Source: an uncultured Lachnospiraceae bacterium (GTDB taxonomy: Bacteria; Bacillota; Clostridia; Lachnospirales; Lachnospiraceae). From it: a DNA stretch of 64,000 nt. The stretch is taken from assembly GCA_902789175.1 (NCBI GenBank), contig CADANF010000017.1:1-64000 (forward strand), read 5' to 3'. Position numbers and translations under genes: made by a program. Each line of letters opens with the position of its first letter. The stretch's first letter is position 1. Below are positions 42,369 through 50,167 of this stretch, piece after piece. A model generated the notes under the pieces. It was not told the DNA's origin. It saw only the letters and a list, made by a program, of their open reading frames with translations, and did not search any database.

Positions 42369-42397
42369 AAAATAACATAATAAAGGAAATCTGTCAA
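42369..42397 (-). promoter_or_regulatory. Promoter of the ABC-F transcript
   Basis: On the - strand TTGACA (42397-42392) and TATTTT (42374-42369) are 17 bases apart. Transcription would begin near 42362. The remaining bases up to 42474 are AT-rich with no other signal seen. Confidence 0.7.
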
Positions 42398-42474
42398 ATA
42401 GATTAAAAATGGTAAACAAAGCACCTAAACTTTATTGTATCAATATTATTTTACAGTATCTGAAGATTACAACT

Positions 42475-43137
42475 TTATGCTACTATCTTTCCATCTTTTA
42501 ATCTTATTATTCTTTCGCAATATGACGCCACATGTTCATCATGGGTTACTATTATTATGGTTTTTCCTTCTTTATTCAGCTTTGTAAATATTTCCATGAT
42601 ATTTTCTCCGTTAGCTGAATCAAGGGCACCTGTTGGTTCATCTGCCAATATCAGAGGAACATCTGCTGCAATTGCTCTTGCTACTGCACATCTTTGTTTC
42701 TCCCCACCAGATAATTTCGCAGGCCTTTTATTTTTAAGCTTCTCTATTCCAAGAGAAGTAAGGACTTCCATAGCTTTCTTTCGTCTTTCTTTTTTAGGAA
42801 CATTTCTTATCAAAAGTGGTAGCTCTACATTTTCAAGGACTGTATATTTATCCATAAGAGCAAACTGCTGAAATACAAATGCCACATGCTCTTTTCTAAA
42901 TTTATTCAGTTTAGAAGTATTAAGGGCACTTACTTCAATATCGTCATATTTATAAGTTCCCTTTGTTGCAGTATCCATGGCTCCGATTATATTAAGAAGC
43001 GTACTCTTTCCTGAGCCTGAAGGTCCCATAAGAGCTGTCATGCTGCCTTCTTCTATTTCTAAATTAATACCATCCAGAGCAATGCATTCAGCTTCTTTTT
43101 TATTATATATCTTAATAATATTTTCTAATTTGATCAT
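42475..43137 (-). CDS. ABC transporter ATPase, MacB/LolD type
   Basis: A 220-aa ATPase with Walker A GPSGSGKST, Q-loop FVFQQFALMD, signature LSGGEKQRCAVARA, Walker B LILADEPTGALDS and H-loop VTHDE. The spacing and the 'LADEPTGALDS' form are typical of the MacB/LolD/BceA class that works with FtsX-like permeases. The two permease genes lie directly upstream (three-base gap), so this is the ATPase of that complex. Such systems export or sense antimicrobial peptides, lipids or lipoproteins by mechanotransmission; which applies here is unknown. Confidence 0.92.
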   Translation of the reverse strand: MIKLENIIKIYNKKEAECIALDGINLEIEEGSMTALMGPSGSGKSTLLNIIGAMDTATKGTYKYDDIEVSALNTSKLNKFRKEHVAFVFQQFALMDKYTVLENVELPLLIRNVPKKERRKKAMEVLTSLGIEKLKNKRPAKLSGGEKQRCAVARAIAADVPLILADEPTGALDSANGENIMEIFTKLNKEGKTIIIVTHDEHVASYCERIIRLKDGKIVA

Positions 43138-43140
43138 ACC

Positions 43141-44268
43141 TTACTCTCCCCTCAGACCTTCTGCCGGCTTTAGTTTTCTGATTCTTAACAAGGCAGCATA
43201 GCTTACCAACGACAAGATGATAATTATTCCAAAAACTAAATATGCATATTTGTATAGATTAAATGTTACAGTCTCCTTAAATATAATCATATAAATAAGT
43301 TGAAAAATAATCATCACCGGGATACTGGCAATAAGATGTCGTGATAATTCCAGGAAGGTTCTTATATAGATCATCCCTTCGCTCATTCCCCAGATTTTCT
43401 TTATCATAAGTTCCTTACGCCTTCTTATAACCCACATACCGGTAACCACCAAAGTATTAAACATTGAGAAAATGATCATTATAATCCCTGTTCCTGAATG
43501 TATTAAAAAAGATTTTTCGTTATCCGGACTATGATCAATATCTAAGATTAAATTATTCTTTTTATATAGATTATTAATAAATATCAATTCATCATTAATA
43601 TCTTCATCAGACTCTATATCTATCCCCAATCCATTCATATCCATGATTCTGTCACGAAATAAATTTATATAATAATCTTTTTGATTTTTATTTAAACTCT
43701 TCCACGGAATTACTATCTTATAATCATCATGATCATATGTAAAATCCTTATAAACTGCTTTCACAAGATATTTTTCTCCATTTAAGTGAATATATTTTGT
43801 TTCTCCTTCTGTCTCTATTTTATTTTTAAGCCCTTGAGAAATATACACACCTGGTATATCTTTTCTTTTATCATAATAGATATCTATGTTTTCACTATAT
43901 TCGGTTGAAAAATCAAAAATATATGTAACCGACGGTTCATCAGGACTAAAACTATTTTTGATATAGAGCCACTTTTTTGGAGCATTAGCAACTTCTATAC
44001 CCTTTATCAGACTCCAAACTTCAGAATTTTTTATTGCATCCTCTCCAGATACAAAAGCTGAGCCGAATTCATCAAATATGAAATCATATCTTACACAACC
44101 ACTATAAACATTTTTATATTTATTCTTTATATTTTCATTTAACTGATACTTCCCCATTATGTCTGAGAAATTATATAGAGATAATATACATATTGCAAAG
44201 GTAATGATAAGAAGTATTGAGCTAATTTTGTCTCTAAAGATTCTATCTATCAATTTATTGTCCATCAT
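43141..44268 (-). CDS. FtsX-like permease, smaller subunit
   Basis: A 375-aa permease with one N-terminal membrane segment (ISSILLIITFAICILSLYNF), a ~200-residue extracellular domain, and three C-terminal membrane segments around 245-365 (TGIIMIIFSMFNTLVVTGMWVIRRRKELMIKKIWG is the FtsX hallmark). The topology is that of MacB/FtsX proteins. It overlaps the upstream permease by four bases and pairs with it to form the heterodimer. No lipobox or enzyme domain is present. The extracellular domain is acidic and not recognisable. Confidence 0.87.
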   Translation of the reverse strand: MMDNKLIDRIFRDKISSILLIITFAICILSLYNFSDIMGKYQLNENIKNKYKNVYSGCVRYDFIFDEFGSAFVSGEDAIKNSEVWSLIKGIEVANAPKKWLYIKNSFSPDEPSVTYIFDFSTEYSENIDIYYDKRKDIPGVYISQGLKNKIETEGETKYIHLNGEKYLVKAVYKDFTYDHDDYKIVIPWKSLNKNQKDYYINLFRDRIMDMNGLGIDIESDEDINDELIFINNLYKKNNLILDIDHSPDNEKSFLIHSGTGIIMIIFSMFNTLVVTGMWVIRRRKELMIKKIWGMSEGMIYIRTFLELSRHLIASIPVMIIFQLIYMIIFKETVTFNLYKYAYLVFGIIIILSLVSYAALLRIRKLKPAEGLRGE

Positions 44269-45563
44269 TCCTCACTCCTTATCAGATCAGCCATTTTACA
44301 TCTTGATATTATAAATAAAGGAATTGCCGTTCCCACCACAAGAATAATTGCCATAATAAACACTGACTCAAACATTACGTATTTATTATATATATATTTC
44401 ATCAATCTATATAAATCATAATTATCACCGTACTGCTTTGCTATAAAAAACCGACATAATAATATTCCAACCAAAATACATAGCACTAATTTAAGTATAT
44501 TTTCAAATATTGTAATTATGACAATATCCCTTACTTCCATTCCGTTTGTAAGTAAAATACCATAATTCTTCTTATTATTCTCAATAGTAATAATCTCAAA
44601 GCAAAAAATAGAACATACTGCAATAATACATAGAAGAAAAGCTATTTTAATATAAGGGTTACCATTTATATTGGTCTTTTTTTCGCTTTCTGATAATATA
44701 TCATCTATACATATGGCCCCCACATCAAACTTTTCTTTAATATTACTTTCAACTTCATTGAATGAATATCCATCTTTAATTTTAAATAACATTTCCATAC
44801 CATTTATTTCAGCACAATACACTACGTATGAATTAAGGTTAACCACCGGTGCTTCTGCAAATTCTGCTTCGTCAACATATAAATACAATGTATCTAGCAT
44901 CATTGAATCTTTTTTTATATGACCTAATACCTCATATGTAGTATCATGAGCATCTCCATGATTAATAAATTTAGTTCCCACTGGAATATCTTTATAGTCA
45001 TACCCCAAATAAATACCATACCAGGTATTAAATCCATAATCTTTATATTCTCCGCTTATTGCATCCTTCAATTTTTCATAATATTTGGTATTATTCCATA
45101 TTTCTTCCATTTCCTCATAGGTCCAAAGCCTTCCATCTTCTAATTCAATGTTAAAAATTTTTAATACATCTGGCTGTACAGTAACGCTCTTTCCACTATA
45201 GAACCCCAAAACATATTCTGTATTACCATATTTTTTTTGCATTTCCTTAATAATATCATTTGAAAAATATGTATCCGTTCTATCTTCGCTGACTGCCTCA
45301 ACACCTTCTATATTATGAAGCCCTTCATAGAGTTCTTCAGAGCTATATTTATAATTATAATTAATAATCTTTCCTACGTTTTTGGTATTACCGTCCATGG
45401 TCATCTCTATTTCGTATCTATATTTTTTCATGACCGCTTTTAAGAAACAACCAGTTGAAAAGAGACAGAAACACAAAAATAAAAGAATCATCTCTACATA
45501 ATACTTTTTCTTATTGCACTGTATAAAATCCACAGCAAAATATATCTTATTCTTAAATTTCAT
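44265..45563 (-). CDS. FtsX-like permease, larger subunit
   Basis: A 432-aa permease with the same plan: an N-terminal membrane segment (VEMILLFLCFCLFSTGCFL), a ~260-residue extracellular domain and three C-terminal segments beginning IKIAFLLCIIAVCSIFCFEIITIENNKKNYGILLTNGMEVRDIV, the usual FtsX-like stretch. AGAGAGGCAG precedes the ATG. It is encoded just after the short ORF and just before the second permease, which points to one operon (short ORF-permease-permease-ATPase). Confidence 0.87.
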   Translation of the reverse strand: MKFKNKIYFAVDFIQCNKKKYYVEMILLFLCFCLFSTGCFLKAVMKKYRYEIEMTMDGNTKNVGKIINYNYKYSSEELYEGLHNIEGVEAVSEDRTDTYFSNDIIKEMQKKYGNTEYVLGFYSGKSVTVQPDVLKIFNIELEDGRLWTYEEMEEIWNNTKYYEKLKDAISGEYKDYGFNTWYGIYLGYDYKDIPVGTKFINHGDAHDTTYEVLGHIKKDSMMLDTLYLYVDEAEFAEAPVVNLNSYVVYCAEINGMEMLFKIKDGYSFNEVESNIKEKFDVGAICIDDILSESEKKTNINGNPYIKIAFLLCIIAVCSIFCFEIITIENNKKNYGILLTNGMEVRDIVIITIFENILKLVLCILVGILLCRFFIAKQYGDNYDLYRLMKYIYNKYVMFESVFIMAIILVVGTAIPLFIISRCKMADLIRSEE

Positions 45564-45584
45564 ATTTCTGCCTCTCTTAATTAC

Positions 45585-45758
45585 TTAATTTCTCTGTACA
45601 CCAACCATACAGATATCGCCATTTACCTCTGTCATTTTAGTAAATACTCTGCCTGCATTTTTACCAACATTTTTTGATTGCATTTCCGTTTTATAATCTT
45701 CCATCCAATCGCCTCTCTCATTATATAATGACCAAAAAGTCTTATCCCAAGTAGACAT
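45585..45758 (-). CDS. Short first ORF of the exporter operon
   Basis: I do not recognise this protein. From the ATG at 45758 (GGGAG 11 bases upstream) it has 57 residues; a second ATG 18 codons later has a stronger site (AGAGG, eight bases) and would give 39 residues ending EVNGDICMVGVQRN. There is no signal peptide and only one cysteine. Being the first gene before a two-permease ABC exporter, it could be a precursor peptide or a regulator of the exporter. Hairpins upstream and a terminator on the opposite strand hint at RNA-level control. Confidence 0.45.
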   Translation of the reverse strand: MSTWDKTFWSLYNERGDWMEDYKTEMQSKNVGKNAGRVFTKMTEVNGDICMVGVQRN

Positions 45759-45774
45759 AGTAATATTTACTCCC

Positions 45775-45818
45775 AATTAGAAAAGTGGTACACTTTAAGC
45801 CATAGTACTTTTCTAATT
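45775..45818. promoter_or_regulatory. Inverted repeat just upstream of the short ORF
   Basis: AATTAGAAAAGT and ACTTTTCTAATT are perfect 12-base arms around a 20-base loop. The stem ends directly before the GGGAG of the short ORF on the - strand, so it may limit ribosome access or act as an operator. Confidence 0.55.
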
Positions 45819-45837
45819 AAGTGCTTAAATGGGTTTT

Positions 45838-45877
45838 AGAGCTCTGGGTATTTCGCGACATACTTAGGGCTCTTTTT
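45838..45877 (+). terminator. Terminator on the + strand, opposite the exporter leader
   Basis: A 14-bp stem (AGAGCTCTGGGTAT with ATACTTAGGGCTCT, three G-T pairs) around TTCGCGAC is followed by TTTTT on the + strand. No + strand gene lies upstream, so it would end an antisense RNA to the short ORF, or it is a leader hairpin of the - strand operon. Confidence 0.6.
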
Positions 45878-46162
45878 ATATAAACCGGTAAATACCGGAT
45901 TTATATACATATTCTTCTATATTTTTTTTATTCTAATCTTTATAGATCAGATATCATCGTTTTTTTATGGAAAAATATATCTAAGAATAAGATATATGAA
46001 TTTCCCCTCATCACATTTAATACAATTTGAAGTATAGAGCTTATGTCAAGATATTTTTGGACAATTTTGATTTCTAGCATAAAATCGTCCCCCAATCAGA
46101 CACAATTCCAACAAAGGCTCCGTGCGCCCAAAACGGCATATGGCCACCAAAATATGACTAAC
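45878..46162. other. Spacer with no gene seen
   Basis: The stretch 45759-46221 lacks a credible gene. It holds the two hairpins above, a CCGGTAAATACCGG palindrome (45885-45898), a TTGACA on the - strand (46049-46044) that may be the -35 of the exporter operon, and the terminator at 46163-46194. The 60-codon open frame 46043-46225 has no ribosome site and runs over that terminator. Confidence 0.6.
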
Positions 46163-46194
46163 AAAAAACCGGAAGCATTTATATCTTCCGGTTT
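46163..46194 (-). terminator. Terminator after the U32-like gene
   Basis: AAACCGGAAG and CTTCCGGTTT close a nine-base loop and are followed on the - strand by TTTG. It lies ~30 bases past the stop at 46222. Confidence 0.8.
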
Positions 46195-46221
46195 CATAAA
46201 ACATATCCCTGCACGTCCTCT

Positions 46222-47118
46222 TTAGAATAGATCCAGCATGCTGTCTAAGTACATCTCTTCCCTTAACTTTAAGGCATACTCAGGCTTTGTCATATAGTAA
46301 ATGATAAATTCCAGCAGGATCGCAGATCCAAGGCTTCTACCTTCAATCTTAAAATTTGAAAATCCCATCGGCATATATTTATCTTTTATATCCGACACTG
46401 AAATAAATGCCTTATTTTCCATTGCTTTAGAAAATTTATAGCCTTCGGCAGCATTTCGTGAAACACAAATCCAGTCGCTACTTTCTTCTCCTAAGATCTT
46501 TTTACTGACACTTTCATAACATGCTTTTCTATTCGCACATTCAAAAGGACAGCACTCATTACATAAGAATTCAATCTTATCTTTGTCTTTCTTTGATAAT
46601 TTACTCAAACTATCAAATTCTTTATTAAGCCTGAAATCAGGAACCACAAAGGAAAATTCTTCACGGTCCAGTTCTTTTTTTAGACCATTAAAATCCGTTA
46701 AAACCTTTGTAGTTGAAGATACAAAATAATAGTCCGGATAATTTTCTCTTAAATAATCTAAAAGAAGCTCTGAATGAATGATAATTCCGTTTTTTACGCT
46801 TCCATGATGAAAAATACGGCAGAGTTTATTTGCCTTCTCCTCATTTAAATGTTCCTTTCTTATAAGAGAATTTGAAAGGGCCAGGCGGACAGAGATTTTA
46901 TTATCATTCATAAGTCTAAAGACCTGTCCCATTTCGGCATCATTATTTTCAATCCTGCCTCCGCCCCAGAGAATATCTGACGGAGCGCCATATATAGAAC
47001 CTATCTCGCACCATTCATAAAAATATTCTCTTTTTTCATTAAAGAGAGGCAGGAAAACTTTATAAAATTCATAGAACTCAAATAGTCCCGGCAGATGATA
47101 ATAAGCCTTCTTTTCCAT
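46222..47118 (-). CDS. U32 peptidase-like protein
   Basis: A ~298-aa cytoplasmic protein. A cysteine cluster FLCNECCPFECANRKACYE (about 190-207) and GFSNFKIEGRSLGSAILLEFIIYY near the C-terminus resemble the U32 family, in which FKIEGR and four cysteines (often an Fe-S cluster, as in TrhP, RlhA or UbiU) recur. The classic collagenase-like N-terminal motif is not obvious, so this is a divergent relative. The ATG at 47118 is preferred over a TTG seven codons upstream. It starts ~30 bases after the M42 peptidase gene and is probably co-transcribed. Confidence 0.65.
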   Translation of the reverse strand: MEKKAYYHLPGLFEFYEFYKVFLPLFNEKREYFYEWCEIGSIYGAPSDILWGGGRIENNDAEMGQVFRLMNDNKISVRLALSNSLIRKEHLNEEKANKLCRIFHHGSVKNGIIIHSELLLDYLRENYPDYYFVSSTTKVLTDFNGLKKELDREEFSFVVPDFRLNKEFDSLSKLSKKDKDKIEFLCNECCPFECANRKACYESVSKKILGEESSDWICVSRNAAEGYKFSKAMENKAFISVSDIKDKYMPMGFSNFKIEGRSLGSAILLEFIIYYMTKPEYALKLREEMYLDSMLDLF

Positions 47119-47146
47119 TTTCCTGCTATCTTTCTCCAAACTAATA

Positions 47147-48196
47147 TTAATTCAAAGCATACTGTATAAGGAGGCGAAGTACATTTTCAGCTCCTGCTCT
47201 ATGGCTTCTTTCATAACCATGTGAAGCATATACTCCTGCTCCGATAAGGCCGTGCTTAAGGTCATTTCCAGCACCAAGAGTTGCCTCTACATCACTTCCA
47301 TAATGAGGATAAATATCAACTGCATAATCAGCGCCGCTTTCCTTAGCCGCTGCAACAAGTCCCTGAACTATGCCGTAGCTGTAAGGTCCACCGCTATCCT
47401 TAGCGCAGATTGAAACCTGTTTTTCTGTGCATGTAAGACCCTCGCCTACGCAACCCATATCAACAGAAATAGCTTCAGTACAGCCCTCAGGTACATTTCC
47501 ACATCCACCATGTCCAACTTCCTCAAACACAGTGATATGCGCATAAAGAGCTCTCTTTGGAGTGATTTTTTTCTCCTTGATATACTTAGCCAGTCCCAGT
47601 AATATTCCTACGCTGAGCTTATCATCTAAGAATCTTGATTTAATATAGCCTGACTTTGTAACTCTTACATTTGACTCAAAACAGACGATATCTCCTACTG
47701 AAATTCCTAATTTTTCTGTATCTTCCTTAGACTTTACGTCCTCATCCAATACAACTTCACATGTATCCCAGCTTCTCTTTGTATTATTGTATTCACCATT
47801 TACATGGATAGAAGCATTGTTCAGCTGAAATGTTCCTTCGTAAATTCCATCAAACTTTGTTACTACTCTTACATTTTCTGTCTCTGCATTATTTGGATTC
47901 ATGCCTCCAAGATTAGTAAGCTGAAGTCTTCCATTTGACTTTATCGTAGCAACCATGCCTCCAAGAGTATCTGCATGAGCCTCTAAGAGGAGTCCATTGT
48001 CTTTATCTTCACCACCAAAATTTACTATCACGCCGCCTTTATTAGTAAGCTTTGCTTCAAAGCCTAATTTTTCAAATTCTTCCTTTACCCAGGCAGCTGC
48101 TTCATCTGTATAACCTGTTGGTGAATCAATATTTAAAAGCTTTGTGGTTTCATCAACTATAAAATCTGTATATTTTGTGAGTGTTATTTTTTTCAT
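47147..48196 (-). CDS. M42 family metallo-aminopeptidase
   Basis: A 349-aa di-metal peptidase of the M42 (FrvX/glutamyl aminopeptidase/TET) family. Metal ligands and catalytic residues are seen in order: EAHADTLGG (~75), SRFLDDKLSVG (~195), the catalytic glutamates in VFEEVGHGG (~222), SVDMG (~243) and ASHGYERSH near the C-terminus. There is no signal peptide, so it trims peptides inside the cell, probably as a large oligomer. The stop lies shortly before the U32-like gene. TTGATAAAAAATG-type spacing gives only a weak ribosome site. Confidence 0.9.
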   Translation of the reverse strand: MKKITLTKYTDFIVDETTKLLNIDSPTGYTDEAAAWVKEEFEKLGFEAKLTNKGGVIVNFGGEDKDNGLLLEAHADTLGGMVATIKSNGRLQLTNLGGMNPNNAETENVRVVTKFDGIYEGTFQLNNASIHVNGEYNNTKRSWDTCEVVLDEDVKSKEDTEKLGISVGDIVCFESNVRVTKSGYIKSRFLDDKLSVGILLGLAKYIKEKKITPKRALYAHITVFEEVGHGGCGNVPEGCTEAISVDMGCVGEGLTCTEKQVSICAKDSGGPYSYGIVQGLVAAAKESGADYAVDIYPHYGSDVEATLGAGNDLKHGLIGAGVYASHGYERSHRAGAENVLRLLIQYALN

Positions 48197-48310
48197 TTTT
48201 TATCAACTTCCTTTGCAAAAAATTAAGACATAGTCTTAATTTTCAACTATGCCTTAATTAATCATAATCTAAATTAATAGATTTTTCAATTTTACAGTTA
48301 TTATTTTGTT

Positions 48311-48404
48311 AGAACTTCATCCTAACATCCCTTTTGCTTTGATTATTAGAAGTTCATCCTAACATCCCTTTTGCTTTGATTATTAAAAGTTCATCTTAAC
48401 ATCC
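48311..48404. repeat. 37-bp tandem repeat copying the 3' end of lemA
   Basis: Units at 48311-48347 and 48348-48384 are almost identical, and a 20-base partial third copy (48385-48404) is the actual 3' end of lemA. Each full copy repeats codons for (G/Q)DV(R/K)MNF plus the stop, so the end of the gene has been duplicated twice downstream. Confidence 0.9.
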
Positions 48405-48922
48405 TGACGTTTTACTTCATCAGCTTCAAAGAATGCCTTTGATGTTGCTCCCATCATACCTGCAACGATATTTGATGGGAATGTTACGATAAGTCCGTTA
48501 TAAGCTGTAACATTTGCATTATAAAGACGACGTGATGCCTGAAGATGTTCCTCAACATCTGCGATCACTCTCTGAAGCTGTACAAAGTTTTCACTTGATC
48601 TAAGTTCTGGATAATTCTCTGCTAAAAAACGGAACTGTGAAGAAAGCGCATCCATTTTTGAATTTGCTGCATTTCTATCATTCATTGACATTCCAGCTCT
48701 TAAACTAACAAGCTCTGTAAGAACTTCCTTCTCATGAATCTTGTATGCCTTTGTAACATCCAGCATCTTTGTAAGAACATCATATCTTTTTGTTAAAGCT
48801 ACATCAATTCCAGAAAGTGCTTCCGAAACCTTTAAATCTGCTCTCTTAATGCTGTTAAATGTTGAAACATACCATACTAAAAGAACCACAACAACTACTA
48901 CAATTCCAATTGCTAATTTCAT
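48383..48922 (-). CDS. lemA: LemA family protein
   Basis: A 179-aa LemA protein: one N-terminal membrane helix (LAIGIVVVVVVLLVWYV), then the helical domain with FNSIKRADLKVSEALSGIDVALTKRYDVL and SSQFRFLAENYPELRSSENFVQLQRVIADVEEHLQASRRLYNANVTAYN. The family has no settled function and is often paired with TPM-domain or DUF3137 proteins. The DUF3137 gene lies 120 bases upstream on the same strand with a repeat element between them. Its C-terminal codons are copied twice behind its stop. Confidence 0.95.
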   Translation of the reverse strand: MKLAIGIVVVVVVLLVWYVSTFNSIKRADLKVSEALSGIDVALTKRYDVLTKMLDVTKAYKIHEKEVLTELVSLRAGMSMNDRNAANSKMDALSSQFRFLAENYPELRSSENFVQLQRVIADVEEHLQASRRLYNANVTAYNGLIVTFPSNIVAGMMGATSKAFFEADEVKRQDVKMNF

Positions 48923-48974
48923 ATTTTTTTCCTCCTAAAAATTTATCTTTTTAAAATTATTTATGCTACAAGCC

Positions 48975-49051
48975 CTAGTATAACTTCACTTAAATAACTG
49001 GACCGAATGCTTGCCTGCTTTAGTCCAGTTATTTTGCGAACGTTATACTAG
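48975..49051. repeat. MITE-like inverted-repeat element, short copy
   Basis: A 77-bp palindrome: CTAGTATAACTTCACTTAAATAACTGGAC on the left and, as complement of the right, CTAGTATAACGTTCGCAAAATAACTGGAC. It shares outer arms and the GAATGCTTGCCTGCTT core with the element at 729-893. Its right end supplies the last codons and the TAA stop of the DUF3137 gene. Confidence 0.8.
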
Positions 49052-49903
49052 AATATAAAGAATCTGCTTTATATCACCTATATCCGCCTGCACCTTTCTT
49101 TTTTCTGCTTCATACTCTATCTTTGACCACATAGACTTTGGATCAAAGGCATTATTGTTCACTTCATTAAAAGCAATAATAAGTTTATTGCCTCTTATAT
49201 GAAAAGCGATGCTGCAATATCTTCGCTGAAGTACCTGAAGTCTTTCCATAAGCTGTGGCGTCAAAAGATAAAATGCATCATGATCATTTAATGTTAATAC
49301 ATCAAATATTTTATTAAAATCGACGCTTTCCATATCAACTTTATTTGAAACAAGTCCCGAAAGCCTTCCCTGTCTATATGCAAATGCTTTTGAATAAACC
49401 CTTACAGAATTAACATACTTTTCAGGGAAATCAAGGATTATCATTCTTCCTTCAAAATAAACTGTCGTATGTGAAGATTTTCCACTGGATGTATGCTGCG
49501 CTATATATACATCTGAAGTTTCAAAATTTATACCATTGAAACTTGCTCTTATATAATCTTCTGATCTAAATCGATTTCCCATCATGTTAAGATCAAATCC
49601 CCTTACAGCCATTTCGGAAAAACCCCTTGTTGGATCATAATAAACATTATTAAAGTTTTCTTTCAAGGTTCCTTCTACAAATATTTCTTTGTAGATTTTT
49701 TTAAACTCTTTATTGTACTTAGTATCAAACTTAACTCCCAGAATAATAAGTATTATAGCAATGACCATAATCAATAAAAAGTAACTCTGTTCCATCATTT
49801 GTCCCAGAATTACGAGTCCAATGCCAATTATTACAATTATACTCGAAACAACGCATTTAATTCTTATGGAATTTAATTTTTCAATTTCATATTTTTCTGA
49901 CAC
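49043..49903 (-). CDS. DUF3137 membrane protein
   Basis: A 286-aa protein with two N-terminal membrane helices (CVVSSIIVIIGIGLVILGQ and FLLIMVIAIILIILGVKF) and a soluble DUF3137 domain: FVEGTLKENFNNVYYDP, the galanin-like beta region GRMIILDFPEKYVNSVRVYSK, and YLLTPQLMERLQVLQRRYCSIAFHIRGNKLIIAFNE. DUF3137 and LemA genes commonly travel together. It is the first gene after a promoter and a yybP-ykoY-type riboswitch, so the pair is probably responsive to Mn2+. Its final codons ILV and stop lie in a mobile-type repeat. Confidence 0.88.
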   Translation of the reverse strand: MSEKYEIEKLNSIRIKCVVSSIIVIIGIGLVILGQMMEQSYFLLIMVIAIILIILGVKFDTKYNKEFKKIYKEIFVEGTLKENFNNVYYDPTRGFSEMAVRGFDLNMMGNRFRSEDYIRASFNGINFETSDVYIAQHTSSGKSSHTTVYFEGRMIILDFPEKYVNSVRVYSKAFAYRQGRLSGLVSNKVDMESVDFNKIFDVLTLNDHDAFYLLTPQLMERLQVLQRRYCSIAFHIRGNKLIIAFNEVNNNAFDPKSMWSKIEYEAEKRKVQADIGDIKQILYILV

Positions 49904-49992
49904 TTTATTTTTCTCTCCTTTCCATTTATTCCGCTTTTTATAGGTAGCCAGTCCCTACCATAACAAAAAATAGGATAGCCATTTTCTATCAT

Positions 49993-50038
49993 ACAAAAAA
50001 AGCGAAACCAAGAACCATATTAATAGTTCAAGTCTCGC
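49993..50038 (-). terminator. Expression-platform terminator of the riboswitch
   Basis: On the - strand GCGAGAC..GAAC pairs with GTTC..GGTTTCGC and is followed by TTTTTTTGT. Its 5' arm is the conserved 3' strand of the aptamer (AGCGAGAC), so aptamer folding and terminator are mutually exclusive. Confidence 0.8.
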
Positions 50039-50124
50039 TCAATTAAAACCTAACCGGAATAAATTCGTACTGACGATTTAAGTTACCACCTAACAAGATG
50101 GTCGCTACTCCCTCGCTCTATATC
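50022..50124 (-). ncRNA. yybP-ykoY-type Mn2+ riboswitch aptamer
   Basis: The RNA starts GAGCGAGGGAGTAGCG; GGGAGUAGCG is the conserved 5' strand of yybP-ykoY aptamers. A stem ACCATCT/AGGTGGT follows, then ATCGTCAGTACGA, close to the conserved CGUCA loop, and finally GAGCGAGACTT, matching the conserved 3' strand (GCRAGAC). P1 can form from CGAG/CTTG and ATAG/CTAT. The element begins right at the predicted transcription start and ends in a terminator that competes for the 3' strand, an ON-type arrangement. It controls DUF3137-lemA. Confidence 0.72.
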
Positions 50125-50131
50125 GAAAGAA

Positions 50132-50160
50132 AATATATCAGATTTGAAATTTCTTGTCAA
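50132..50160 (-). promoter_or_regulatory. Promoter of the DUF3137-lemA transcript
   Basis: On the - strand TTGACA (50160-50155) and TATATT (50137-50132) are 17 bases apart, a near-consensus sigma-A promoter. It lies immediately past the stop of sdaAA and starts transcription at the riboswitch. Confidence 0.8.
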
Positions 50161-50167
50161 GTACCGC

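Noticed and set aside
45833..45846. GTTTTAGAGCTCTG, similar to the start of a type II CRISPR repeat
   Set aside because: It occurs once, forms one arm of a terminator hairpin, and there is no array or cas gene in the window.
46043..46225. 60-codon + strand open frame in an intergenic gap
   Set aside because: There is no ribosome site and it crosses the terminator of the U32-like gene.
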